From Oscheius dolichura (taxonomy: Eukaryota > Nematoda > Chromadorea > Rhabditida > Rhabditidae): 64,000 nt of DNA. The notes beneath the pieces were generated by a model. It saw only the letters and a list, made by a program, of their open reading frames with translations. It was not told where the DNA came from and did no database searches. Each line of letters opens with the position of its first letter. Position 1 is the first letter of the stretch. Shown here piece after piece: positions 11,109 through 21,620 of the stretch. The stretch lies in contig OW051495.1 in NCBI GenBank assembly GCA_932521035.1, positions 8,866,001 through 8,930,000 on the forward strand. The letters are read 5' to 3'. The position numbers were made by a program, and so were the translations under genes.

Positions 11109-11905
11109 TAACTATTTTTAAAACGGGGTCCGATGGTGTGATTGTGTGGAAGAAGTTTTCTCACAGTGAATAATTAAATACTGGGCCGGAGTTTTGTATT
11201 TACATCACACAGCTCGCCGCGAAGAGGAAAAACTGGACTTCACGTATTTTCCAATTACTGTAATTTTTAATTATTACTATTGCAATTGGCACGCACGTTT
11301 TATGCAATTTCACGCAAAATCCAGCATATCTATTGTTTTATTCGGGTTGGCCATTTCGAAATCTATGAGAATGAATTTTTTCAGCAAAATCAGATAAGTA
11401 CATCGAGCGAAAACAGCAATAATATTTGAAAATAAACTTCAGAGAGCTGCCATTTTTTTAAATTACATGGGCACCATCCCAAAAAACTCATTCTCATAGA
11501 TTATTATTTAGTTTAACTATTTCCAAAAGTTTTACATGGATCGGTTCAGTGAATGATTTCAAAACGTCAGCGCCAGTTGGATATCGAAATCGCAGAAGAA
11601 AATTTAAAATTTTCCTTTCGCGGGCCGAGTTTTTTTTGCTTCTAATATATTTTCTTCGAAATCTTGACATCCAATCTGTTTAATTTTTGCTGCAAACCAC
11701 CCAGCTCACCGAAAGGAACATTTTGACGCCAAGCTTGGTAGTAACTTCGCAAGAAAATTATTTTTGAACTCAAAAAGTGTTTTCCTGAACAAAATTGACT
11801 CGTTATTCATTTCTCCTATATTTTGCCGTATTTCATATTTTCCTCTTTTGTTCTATAGTAATTCGGGGTGGGTATGGCTAGATAAAGCATCAGAAACATA
11901 TAAAA
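11109..11905. other. AT-rich intergenic DNA
   Basis: No gene recognised. Contains the inverted-repeat element at 11360-11502; otherwise featureless to the eye. Confidence 0.4.
11360..11502. repeat. 143 bp element with 22-base inverted ends
   Basis: The left end AATCTATGAGAATGAATTTT and the reverse complement of the right end, AATCTATGAGAATGAGTTTT, differ at one base over about 22. Size and ends fit a miniature inverted-repeat transposon. No clear target duplication was seen. Confidence 0.6.
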
Positions 11906-12075
11906 ATGCATACAAGCAATTTTAGCATTGGGGCGCGCAGACCTTTAAACTGTTCAAGGCGGCGAGCTGTGATCAGCTATAGACCTTTTCTTCTTACTGA
12001 TAAGCCGTTGGAGAAAAATAGTAACAACAATAGAATGGCATATAGAATGGCACCTGAATTAAACCGGGAAGGAAA

Positions 12076-12165
12076 ATATGAGAACGGCCTACTTATATCA
12101 AGTATGCGGTGAAAGCTACAGCTGTTTCACTGAAGTATCGACTTCTTTTTCAATGGTAGAAAGTC
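12076..12165 (-). pseudogene. fragment of the small secreted gene family
   Basis: The stretch AACGGCCTACTT...CAAGTATGCGGTGAAAG matches the first-intron and exon region of the 7301-7823 copy (near 7676-7710). The next bases (TTCACTGAAGTATCGAC) match its 5' flank near 7886-7902. The intervening exon is missing. A decayed, internally deleted copy. Confidence 0.5.
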
Positions 12166-12482
12166 CACTCCTCATTCCACTGATAAATTGGGTCTTATTT
12201 AGTCGCGATAACAGTACTGCCAGCCAAATAAAATGTAGATATTGCTTTGAAAAAGAATCGCCACTACTCGTTTCTCTAAAATTGTGGATTCCAGTAGTGT
12301 AAAAGCTGCTTTTGAAGTTATCGCATTCACAGCACTTTTTATTGAACCTAGCTTGGTTTCTCATTATTCCAAGCTCCATACCCGTGAAAATAAGATGGGA
12401 CGTCGCATCGAAAATAGTCGCGTTTAACAGAAAGTGTGGAAATATTGGTCAATACGAACCTGCTTGTCACCCATCCGCTGGA

Positions 12483-12660
12483 ATGCCGGGCTTTGATCTG
12501 CTTTCTGTAAATCCTTCTCTTATTGAAAAGATCCTTTCCAAGGTTTATTTGTCACTATTTTTTAACATTTAAGATATTTACAGACCGAGCCAGCAAGTTA
12601 TGTAGCCCTTAAACAAACGTGCCGCGTTATCCTCATTCAGAGCAGATGAGCAGAAACATC
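12483..12660 (+). pseudogene. F-box/FTH-like family fragment
   Basis: Begins MPGFDLL..PSLIEKILSK, the standard first exon of the local F-box-like family, followed by a donor, a short intron and the start of exon 2 (TEPASYVALKQTCR). It then hits TGA and loses similarity. Only the F-box portion remains. Confidence 0.7.
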
Positions 12661-12948
12661 GCCATCCAGATGCGAGGATAGAATTGATTTTTCTCAAGGA
12701 TAATTCTTTAATATTATTGTAAAAAGACGGGCGTATTGCATATATTATGAGGTGCTAGACGGCTTTAAACTGTTCCTTCATAAAACCGGTTCTCCTATCA
12801 CAAATAAACGTTTCTTTTTTCTTGTATTTTTTACGCAATCAGGTTTCTCCAAGAGTATCTCTTAAAATTAACAGATTGGTTCAAATTAATCGAATTAATT
12901 CTCGTTTTTCAGAGACATCGCTGATTTATCCCATTTGTTCCCCTTGAC

Positions 12949-14003
12949 ATGGGATTCTTTCTTCTTTCCCTTCATCCCAATCTGCTGGAAAAAATCCTCA
13001 CAAAGGTATCTTTTTGCCCTTATTTTTTTTAAATTTACGATATTTTCAGACCAAGCCAGAAAGCTATTTTGCTCTACAGCAAACTTGCCACGCGGTGAAC
13101 GAGCTGGTCCAGAATAGTCGGAACGTTTCCGTTCATATTGGAGGAGAATATTCTGTAGAATTCGACAATTCGCCCAGTTATCTCATTAGATGTCAGCTAT
13201 ATCAGGCCAGATCTAACTTAGAGGAACGTGTGGACTGGGCGGGTCGCTATGGAACTAGACTAGGAAAACTGCAACTCCCACATTCAGGAGGAGAAGGAAA
13301 ATTTAAGCCGTTATGTGAATTTCTGAAGAAATATCGATTAATGTGCGACGAATTGATATTGTACGATCATTTTTGGAACAAAGAAGAATGCACCGAACTG
13401 ATAAAACAATTAAAACCAGTGAGGATCGATATGCTGAGCTACCAGGGACCGTCCACGCGATTTGAGGCCCTCTTCACCGCGAGAACAGTGGTTCGCTTGA
13501 TTTTGTCCCCTTTTTTGTACCTTTGTACTTCAGAACAGCGCTGAAATATGTATAAACCCAGACGATGGTTCACGAGCAACGCGAGAACTTCTTCCCCTGC
13601 TTCAGGAACTGGAAATTTCGGTGATGGATACTCCAGACCATTTTGATCTACTTCGTTCCGCGTTACAGGTAGGAAAAGACCATTCCAATTCATTTTTTGT
13701 ATTAAGATTTTACGCTCAACCAACTGGCCAAATCTCAGAAAATTCTCATTTTCTGTTTTGGGAAGCGGCCCGCCGTCGACAGACCAATTCGAACGGGAAT
13801 TCCTAGGCGTGGACGGAGTTTCTAGGCTTGTAGACACACCAGACGGGTTCCTGGCTGTGGTGGAACTTCCTCAAGATTTTCCTGAGACATCTTCATGTAA
13901 AATAACTGTCACAGGTCGTATGTATAGCATATATTATGAGGTGAACGAGGATTTGGAACAGGTTGAGCCGGATGATGATTGGGAGGAGCTATTTCCATTA
14001 TAA
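12949..14003 (+). CDS. F-box/FTH-like protein, intact copy
   Basis: Four exons, about 300 residues. Exon 1 (MGFFLLSLHPNLLEKILTK) plus the start of exon 2 (YFALQQTCHAVNELV) form an F-box-like helical motif split by an intron. Exon 2 continues with YGTRLGKL, FLKKYRLMCDEL, ECTELIKQLKP and FEALFTARTV, a pattern like the FTH/DUF38 region of nematode F-box A proteins. Exon 3 is short and helical (ELEISVMDTPDHFDLLRSALQ). Exon 4 ends with VELPQDFPETSSCKITV and YSIYYEV. All junctions are in phase and the stop is at 14003. Probable substrate adaptor of an SCF ubiquitin ligase. F-box assignment is by pattern, not a search. Confidence 0.7.
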
Positions 14004-14185
14004 TGCAGGTGAATGAGCACATTGAAAGTCTAGAATAAAGTTTTACATTATTTTTTATTTTTATAAACTAGCCAGACTTGTTTATGCCACTGCTGTTTAC
14101 TCTATTCTATCCAGAAAATAGATAGTTGCCTCGTTTTAGCTACGGAATTCGACTTCTTCAGTCAATTTGTCTTCGTCCAGTCGTA

Positions 14186-15160
14186 ATGGATGGGTTCCCC
14201 TTACTTTCACTTCATTCTGCCTTTTTTGAAAAGGTCATCTCAAAGGTTTATTTATAGTTTTATATTTCCCTTACCTGGGAGAATTTCAGCTTAAAAGGAA
14301 GGAATATTTCTTTATGAGGCAGACCTGCCATGAGGTGAATGATCCCATTGAAAGCGATAGAAACATTTCCGTCCACATTGGCGGATATTAGACTTCATAG
14401 AACTCAAAGAGCCCTTCTGTCAACTTCAACAAGTTCTTACAACCCCAGTTTCACTAAAAGAACGGAACTTTGAAAGACTCTGTGAGTATCTAAAGAAACA
14501 TCGAATAACATGTGGAGAATTACTGCTGCATGATTCGATTTGGAGAAGGGAACAGTGCGCAACTTTGATTAAAATCCTAAAGCCTGTAAAAGTCGATTTG
14601 CACAGCGACGAGGAACAAGGGGATCGATTTGAGGCTCTTCTTAATTGCACGACGCCGGTAAGAGTCGTTTATTTTAAATTTCAACGTTTTATTTGCTTTA
14701 GAAGCATGTAAAAATACGAGTGAAGCGGGAGCGCGCAGTCATTGCTGTCGAAAAATGTATGCCGAAATTTTTGGAACTAGAAGTCAGCACAGTGATTGCT
14801 ACACCCGATGCAGTTGTCCTGCTTCGCAGGATTCTAGAGGTAAAAATGGATTAGGAATAATCATTTCGTTTTAAGATTTTCCTTTCATCGTTTTTATCAA
14901 GCCTTAAAACTTTTCATTTCTACGTGATTGGAGATCGTTCCACTAAAGATGGATTAGAGCAGCATTTTTCGGGGGTGAACTGGACCCGTACACCGACGAA
15001 TGGACGGTTTAAAGAACAGATTGTGGCTATGGTGGATCTGCCTCAACAACACTTTCCTTCCGGATCTTCTTGTAGAATCAGGGCCGATTGGTACACTAGT
15101 TCCCGCTTTGTAACGTTTAGCCTATACTACGTGGCGGGAGATATTTTAACTATCACCTAG
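14186..15160 (+). pseudogene. F-box/FTH-like copy with a frameshift
   Basis: Starts MDGFPLLSLHSAFFEKVISK, with exon 2 beginning LKRKEYFFMRQTCHEV. At IGGY near 14390 the frame meets TAG. One base later the family frame is open (LDFIELKEPFC..., then LKKHRITCGELLLHD and LIKILKPVKVDL). The YGTRL segment normally found between is missing. Exon 3 (KHVKIRVKRE...) and exon 4 (LPQQHFPSGSSCRI, stop 15160) are open. Probably a young pseudogene, given the missing block as well as the shift. Confidence 0.65.
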
Positions 15161-15454
15161 GCAGATAACGGTGTTTGTATTGAAAATAGCGGGGAACGTT
15201 TCCACTGCGTGTTAAAATTCAATGCTTTCCTTGACTTCTATTTGTTATTCTCTATCTTTTATTGATGAAACAATTCTTTTTTTATAACAATCAACTTGTC
15301 GTTTTGCTTTGTATTCTCTTTGAAGGTATTCAAAACATCGCCTAGGAGCCAGCAAAACTCTTTGTTTTGACCATGAAGCCATACCTAGAACTTCGGAACC
15401 AAATTCAGCGAGCCAATGTTCAAATCTTCTCATTGTTTCCATTTATAGAGCCAT

Positions 15455-16020
15455 TTATTTTGATCTAATGTTAAAAATAACTTGTAAATAGTAATGTAGT
15501 TGTGCTTGGCTGCTTGGAGGAGGATCATACTGAACTACCCGTTCCTCTTGGACAAATATCAACGATGGAATGTCGAACACTTTCCGATGGAGCATGATTT
15601 CGGTTAGATTTTTACCAGCTTTATAAAAACTGACTCTATTATTGAAGTCACTCTAAAGTGTTCTTTCTCTGGCTGGTTATCTTCCACTCATACCTCTTCG
15701 GCTACCATTATCTCAAGAGAGAAACAAGGGGCGCAGTCGTCTTCAGTCACCAGAAGGAGCACAGGTTTAGAGGCATAGAAAACCTACAAAATGCGGTAAT
15801 ATCGGTTTCCGAAGAACGCTTCGTTGGCTAGTTGATTTACATAGCTGTGCGGTACATTCTCTCCAAAAATATGGTCCTGTGTGGCTAGAAACCGGTCTTT
15901 TTGACTAACCTTCGTCCTGAATTGGAAGGGTGTAGTTACTTCCAATAAAGGAGCAGCTAGACTCCCAGAAATTACTGTAGCAATGCTCAACATTAGGCGG
16001 AGTGGCCTTCCGGAGTTCAT
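15455..16020 (-). CDS. secreted thioredoxin-like protein with CAPC motif
   Basis: Three exons join cleanly: 16020 to about 15846, a 57 bp GTAAATC...TTTTGTAG intron, an exon reading VFYASKPVLLLVTEDDCAPC, a 41 bp intron, and a last exon to TAA at 15455. The product is about 155 residues. A signal-like N-terminus (LRLMLSIATVISGSLAA) precedes a thioredoxin-style strand (KPVLLLVTEDD), a C-A-P-C pair at the usual active-site position, and later FDIPSLIFVQ, matching the cis-Pro strand (P-s-l-i-f). Likely a disulfide oxidoreductase of the secretory pathway. The central 57 bp hold an in-frame TAG if not spliced, so the model depends on that intron. Confidence 0.55.
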
Positions 16021-16624
16021 CTATATGGACGGCTTGAAATTATTGAGTTTGGTAAAGGTCAGACCACTTTCCTTATCAAAACACGTTGCCTGGAACCAAA
16101 AATACGAAAAACATGATGGATTGAGAGTTTAGTCGTGTTATTTTTCCAACGAATCGATGTTCGAACCATAAAAGGAGGGAGACCAACAAACAATAATGTA
16201 TTTTATGGGTTACTTCGCCTTTTTACCAGACAACTCATCAAAATAAGAACGGATTTGACTCTTATCATTTATGAGTTTGTCAATGGTCCCCAGTTTGTCT
16301 AGCGTAGAGAAATTTCATAACAGTGCCCGGAAGGGGCGCACCACATCCCATCCATCATTCTGACAACCAGAAGAGAAATAGGCTTGTTTCGGTTCTTCAT
16401 CGTTCAATTATCATCATACTACCAAAACTGATCCCATTCAGATGGAAGATTTGAAATGAATGAATGAAGACGGAAAGAATATCTTCTGTGTTCCCCGTAA
16501 ATTGTTTATGCAAAAATTCGGGGGACGTTGTCAGTTTCTATGGTTCATTTTCAGCTGGCTTTTTTGTTGCTAGGGGTTTCCGTCCGCCTATTCGGCAGTT
16601 CGCCACCAATTTCAATTTCCCGCC
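16021..16624. other. intergenic, no gene recognised
   Basis: No supported gene or repeat. A Met-initiated hydrophobic frame starting at 16528 or 16540 runs into the next gene out of frame with it. Confidence 0.4.
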
Positions 16625-16946
16625 ATGAGCTCTCAACCTCGAACCCAGGTAGATTTCCTCTTTTGCTCTCACAATTCTCTAAAGATTACATCTCCTCCGC
16701 CACCGTATGCTGAACAAGATCCGGCTAAACAGCCGGGCGAACGGCGTCGTAGCCATTCACGAGGGCGGAAAGCTCAAGGAGAAGGAGGCGGCCCGGCTAT
16801 TGGGGTACCGGTAAGAGGTATTGAATGAAATAATCTCAACTGTAGGTGATTTATGTGGCCGCGGTACAGATGCACTGCAGATGCATGAAGGGGATTCAAG
16901 ACAAGCGGCAGGGCAGCCGCGATGAGAACGAGAAACAGCCTCAATA
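16625..16946 (+). CDS. small protein with PPPPY motif
   Basis: Three exons give a product of about 78 residues: MSSQPRTQ, then PPPPYAEQDPAKQPGERRRS and a basic Gly-rich stretch ending GGGPAIGVP, then VIYVAAVQMHCRCMKGIQDK and a polar tail with stop at 16946. The introns are about 40 and 35 bp with GT-AG ends, and AATAAA follows at 16991. PPPPY is a WW-domain ligand motif; the cluster MHCRC is short and may be a membrane or metal site. Family not recognised. The upstream signal-like frame (MVHFQLAFLLL) does not stay open through the splice. Confidence 0.45.
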
Positions 16947-17674
16947 GACCTTTAGTTCTCCTCTTCTCCTTCCAATGTTTTTTTTTCTTTTAATAAAGTC
17001 GTTTTTGGGCAGTTGGTCGCCTATTTGGCTGCGTGGCCCACCTGAACACCAGGGAAACCCCACTTCTTTGAACAATAGACCTAGATCGGCTCCAGACGTG
17101 AAACAAAGACCACCAAGCACAGAACATGATCCTTTCGGCCCTTGAAAAAGTGATGTTCTGAGGGACGACGAAGAGGGAAAGACTGTTCCTTCTTGGGACG
17201 GAGCCAGTCAGCTGCCCCCTTTCCCTCATTTGTGAACAAAACGTCTTGGGTGGTTCCGAACAAATTATGAAAAAGTTTTCGGGAGGATGTCTAGTCAAAC
17301 AGTACCAGACGCGGAATTGTTTCAGGAGGTCGGGGGCATATTTAAAGAAGAAGTTAACTAACCTCGATGAGACCACTTGGTCTCTCATCAAGGGATTAAT
17401 TCTCGCTCTCTTCCAGTTTTATTTGTTCTATTCGACGGTTCAAAAACGAAAATTATAAGCTTCCTGGATCTTGAAATGCACTTTCCTTACCATTTTTCCT
17501 TCGTCGGGCCTTTTTCCAACAGAACGAAACAATTGGTGTCCAAAAGTCAAAAACTTGGATTAGACTGCTGTTCCTACTGTTTTACAGCCTTACAGCCTAT
17601 TTACTCTGGCGATTACCTCAAAAGCCGATGATGTTTGGCAACCTATTACCACTGAACAGCCTAAATTTTATTGC
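16947..17674. other. intergenic, no gene recognised
   Basis: 3' flank of the small PPPPY gene. Several frames are open but none resembles a family. No repeat seen. Confidence 0.4.
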
Positions 17675-18060
17675 CTCTTTTTCGGCGAACGTTCAAGCAC
17701 ACCGCACCCAAAAACTCACCCAATGCGCCCTGCACTCGAATAATTCGATCTTGCTTATTTTTTTAATGTCTATCTTGTTCAGAATTTTATGGCGGACAAG
17801 CTGATATAGGCTATATTCCATAAGAATAAGAAATTGCTGAGTTATCGATAGAAAAACTATGTTCACCTCAAAAACTCTATTTTGGGTTATATTTCAGCAA
17901 TTTCTTACTCTTATGGAATATAACCTATACCTGCTTGTACGCCATAAAATTTTGTACTAGATAAACATTAAAAAAAATAAGCAAGGTCGAATTATTCGAG
18001 CGCGGCGAGCATTTGGTGAGTTTTTGGGTGCGGTGTGCTTGAACGTTCGCCCTCTTTTTC
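17675..18060. mobile_element. long-hairpin MITE with 9 bp target duplication
   Basis: The element at 17684-18051 (368 bp) begins GGCGAACGTTCAAGCACACC and ends with its complement. The arms pair over most of its length. It is flanked by the identical 9 bases CTCTTTTTC at 17675-17683 and 18052-18060. Long terminal inverted repeats with a 9 bp target duplication are the hallmark of Mutator-like elements, so this is probably a non-autonomous MULE relative. It has no coding capacity. Confidence 0.85.
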
Positions 18061-18267
18061 CTATTAAACTACTGTCACAGATCGCTATACCCCTAAAAAA
18101 AGAGCACTTCTCTCAAGAGAACAGAATGGTCTGCGTGATTTTATGTCCATGTTGACCTTGCGATTCACGGCAGGAGTTCCAGGCCATTAAGTAAAGGTTC
18201 AGGCTTCTCTATTTCAACGCAGAACGCATCTATTTCATTTTTAGAGGTACAGACCGGCCCCATTTAC

Positions 18268-18409
18268 TAGGTTGATTGAAAAGTCCGCGACCTTGATGCA
18301 TAATTTTTTATTTTATTTTTCGCGCAGTCATTTTGACACCAAAACCAATTCAAAAAGTGCAAAAAATAAAAAGATACGCATCATGGTCGCGCACTTTCCA
18401 ATCAACCTA
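18268..18409. mobile_element. mariner-like MITE
   Basis: 142 bp with ends TAGGTTGATTGAAAAGTCCG and, in reverse, TAGGTTGATTGGAAAGTGCG, bounded by TA. The GGTTG...AAAGT..GCG pattern is that of mariner inverted repeats. Too short to encode a transposase, hence non-autonomous. Confidence 0.75.
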
Positions 18410-18685
18410 GTATTTTTCAGACTGTTTACTTCTGTTTGTTTGAATATGTTCAAAGACCGTCTAATCTCCAATGCATACCGTATGCCTCCGACTAAACTCT
18501 TCCTGAGCCTTAAGTTTTTGATTCCTCTTCCAGAAAACCTTATATTCCCAGGAATTTGAATTCAAGTGGATACAGCAGTCCCCTACCCTTGTTTCTATTT
18601 ATCTGAACTCAGTTCCCAGTGTTCAGAGACCATTCCTGTAAACATTCTTCCAGTTCCAATCTCTCTCAAACTCTATTTTTCAGTA

Positions 18686-21107
18686 ATGAACCTGATCCTG
18701 GCCATCTTTATCCCCATCTGTCTTCCCTCCATTATTGCCTACAAGGTGCTAGTCTACAATCCCCGGTTTGCCTTCGCTCATGTCCAATATATGGGTAACC
18801 TGGCTGATATCCTAGTCGACGCCGGGTTTGATGTTGTAGGTCTTGTTTTTCACTCTCCGACAGGTAAATTATAGACGGTTCTCTTGAATGATGTTGACGA
18901 CCGCTATCCTCACAATGGAACCACAAAAGCAAAGAGGATATATGTACCGGCTTGTGAGGAAGCAGCCAAGAATATTCGAAAAGCTACTGACGATGAATTC
19001 TGTAAGGAAATTTGGAAGACCAGCGCGACGAATCCGCTAATCATGAATTCTGTAAGGGGTCATCCCCTTTTGACCGAGAGTTTTCCATTTTCTAGCTAAA
19101 AGAAGTTTTTAAAGAAGTCTCGGTTCCACAATGCCGCCATCTCCTTGCTCAAAAAGACGTCCTCAAACAATTAAAAGCGGAGAAGTTTGATATTGGAGTG
19201 ACAGAAGTTTTTGAAAGCTGTGGGCTCGGACTCTTTGAAGCCATCGGGATCAAATCGGTGATTATTGGCAGCTCGATGAGCATCTTGGAAGCTACTTCCT
19301 CTTCAGTTGGAGCTCCTCTCTTTCCCAGTTTTACACCAGGTAATTATTATTCGTTTTTCTTTTTTCACACCACACTAACGGTGCAACTTTCAGGATCCTT
19401 TGCACAGGGAACAGATTCCATGTCATTTTTGGAACGACTAGAAAATATCATCCATATGGCGATCAGTTACGATTTCTCTGCTTCTTTGGGTGGTGCTCAA
19501 CATCAACTTTTTGTGAAGAGATACGGACAAAATTTCCCCAGCATGGAGGTGATACATCCCTTTCTTTGTCTAGAAGAAATCTACTTCAGGTCCTTGTGTC
19601 GAGAGCTCAGCTTGTCTTTACAAACTCCGTTCCTTATTTGGACTATCCTCGTCTAACATTGAGGAAAGTACTGGATTTGGGAGGGATCACCTACCATCAG
19701 CCAAACCCTCTCTCGACGGTATTCATTCAAAAAGTTTATGGTCTAAAAATTGATCTTTCCAGGAATGGGAAGAACTCCTCAAGAAAAGACCAGCAGTTCT
19801 ACTTTCTTTTGGTTCAGTAGCGAAGAGTATTCATATGCCGGAAGAGTACAAGACCACGTTGATCGAGGCAATCAAACAGTAAGTTTTCCTTATTGGTGGA
19901 GCAAAACTGGAAAAAGTGGTTCTGCGTTCGGGGGGAATCGAACCCCCGTCGAATGCTTGGAAGGCATCCATGCTGACCATTACACCACGAACGCGGTTGT
20001 CTGCGCTTATTAGGACGGGATAGAAGTGATCAGAGGGACAGGATTAAACAGGTTTCAGCTAGATTCAGCTTCTCTTTGCGCGTAAAGACTAATATCTAGC
20101 TTCTGTATACCCAAAAAGTGAGACTTTCTTCAGATTCCCTAACGTCACCTTCATCTGGAAACACGAACATCCAATAGATCCTCGGCTCTTCGAAATAGGG
20201 AACGTTGTCGTCAACACCTGGGTACCACAAAAGGATCTCCTAGGTCCGTTTTCCATTTTTGTTCGGCGAATAATCCAACTTCTTCAGCTCATCCCCGGGT
20301 TCTTGGCTTCATAACCCACGGCGGTGCGAATTCCGTCACCGAGGCTGCATTTCAAGGCAAGCCAATGATTGTTGTCCCAGTTTTTGCTGATCAAACACGA
20401 ATGGGAAATATAGCTCAATCACGAGGAATTGGCATTCTTCTTACGAAGAACCAATTAGCTGATATTGATGTGCTGACGTCGTCGATACACAAGCTGCTGT
20501 ATTCGGATGAGTAAGCCGAGGTTACAGTAAACAAGACGAGTCTCAAACTTCAGGATTAAACAATCTTGCAAACGATTTTTGACTTTGATATCTTCTGTGG
20601 ACTACAATCCAGCCAAGGTCTTCACGGATCATGTTCGGCTGGTAAGCGAGGGAGCAAACTATCCGGGTAGAGGACGAGGAATTGGCGTCATTTCTAAGAG
20701 TTGCCATGGACTTTTAAAATTGATGGCACCTGGAACGAACTAGCCATAGCTACCTCCTAAACTAATCTTCCAACAATTACGACCGTTCCCTGCTCGCATT
20801 CGCTTTGAGACCTCTAGACAAACATTGTTTGTCCATGGGGCTTGGGAGAAGCTTGCGTCTTGGGCGGAAAAAGTTCCTTGCTCTCCATAAACCATCCAGT
20901 TTCAGCTGGCCCAGTTCAAATCGCTCAAAGAACTCCAGCCTAAATCCGCCGAGCTCAGTACCTTCGTCCTTTACGGCTTAGATATCGCCTTGTTCTTGTT
21001 ACTTCTTGCTGTTGTCTTAATCTTAACCGTAGTCTTCGTTGTAAGACGAATATGCCTCCTTGTTGGCTCATTCCTATCCTCTGGTACAAAGAAAAAGTGC
21101 GAATAAA
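18686..21107 (+). CDS. ugt: UDP-glucuronosyl/glucosyltransferase
   Basis: Intact gene of about ten exons. Signal peptide from MNLILAIFIPICLPSIIA, then KVLVYNPRFAFAHVQYMGNL as in worm UGTs. The C-terminal half has the family signature: WVPQKDLLAHPRVLGFITHG, GGANSVTEA and GKPMIVVPVFADQ. It ends with a transmembrane helix (VLYGLDIALFLLLLAVV) and a short basic tail (stop 21107). The ER-lumen enzyme transfers sugar from UDP-sugar to small lipophilic compounds, in detoxification. All junctions are GT-AG and in phase, for example CTA-G/CT-CAT before HPRVLGF. The intron after EAIKQ holds an antisense tRNA gene. No disruption seen. Confidence 0.9.
19923..19994 (-). tRNA. tRNA-Gly (anticodon TCC)
   Basis: 72 bases fold as a full cloverleaf: acceptor stem GCGTTCG/CGAACGC with discriminator A; D arm with GTGGTGTAATGGTCAGCAT; anticodon arm GATGC-CTTCCAA-GCATT giving anticodon TCC; T arm GGGGG-TTCGATT-CCCCC. 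A and B boxes are consensus. It lies inside an intron of the UGT gene on the opposite strand. Highly likely functional. Confidence 0.95.
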
Positions 21108-21620
21108 ACATCTCGGGTCTTTCTTTGATCACTGGAGGATTTTGTTTTTCCGTGGTGGATAAATGACCGTAATGAAGTGGCATTCACAGAAATTGGAAAA
21201 GGAATAAACAGTGCTGATGTCAAGACTACAATCTGCTTCAATTGTAAACGGGCGGAGAGGTATAAAAATCCGTAATCAAGAGGATGTTCACTTCATTTTG
21301 AGACGCGGTGTCCCCTCCTTGATAAGTGGCACAAAAGGTCGTCTGGCTTCGAAATTGTTTCCCTGAACTTTCTTGAAATTAGCCACATTCAGCCGCGAAC
21401 GAGCTCTCCTCCAGTATAATTTCCTCTCCCTTCTACACCCCTTGAGACGCTAATCTACCAAAAAGCTCGTGCATTTTCAAGGAGATATGTCTTTAACCAG
21501 GTGTTGTCGTCCATTCTCCTCATACTTGCCCCCTAGAACCCTGACCAGCTAATCCTTTACGTTTCGAATTTTGTTTCTAGGGGCGAAAACATGGAAACGT
21601 GGTGTATTTTAATTAAACTA
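21108..21620. other. intergenic, UGT 3' flank
   Basis: No gene recognised. The minus-strand open frame over the UGT C-terminus is a shadow. Confidence 0.4.
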
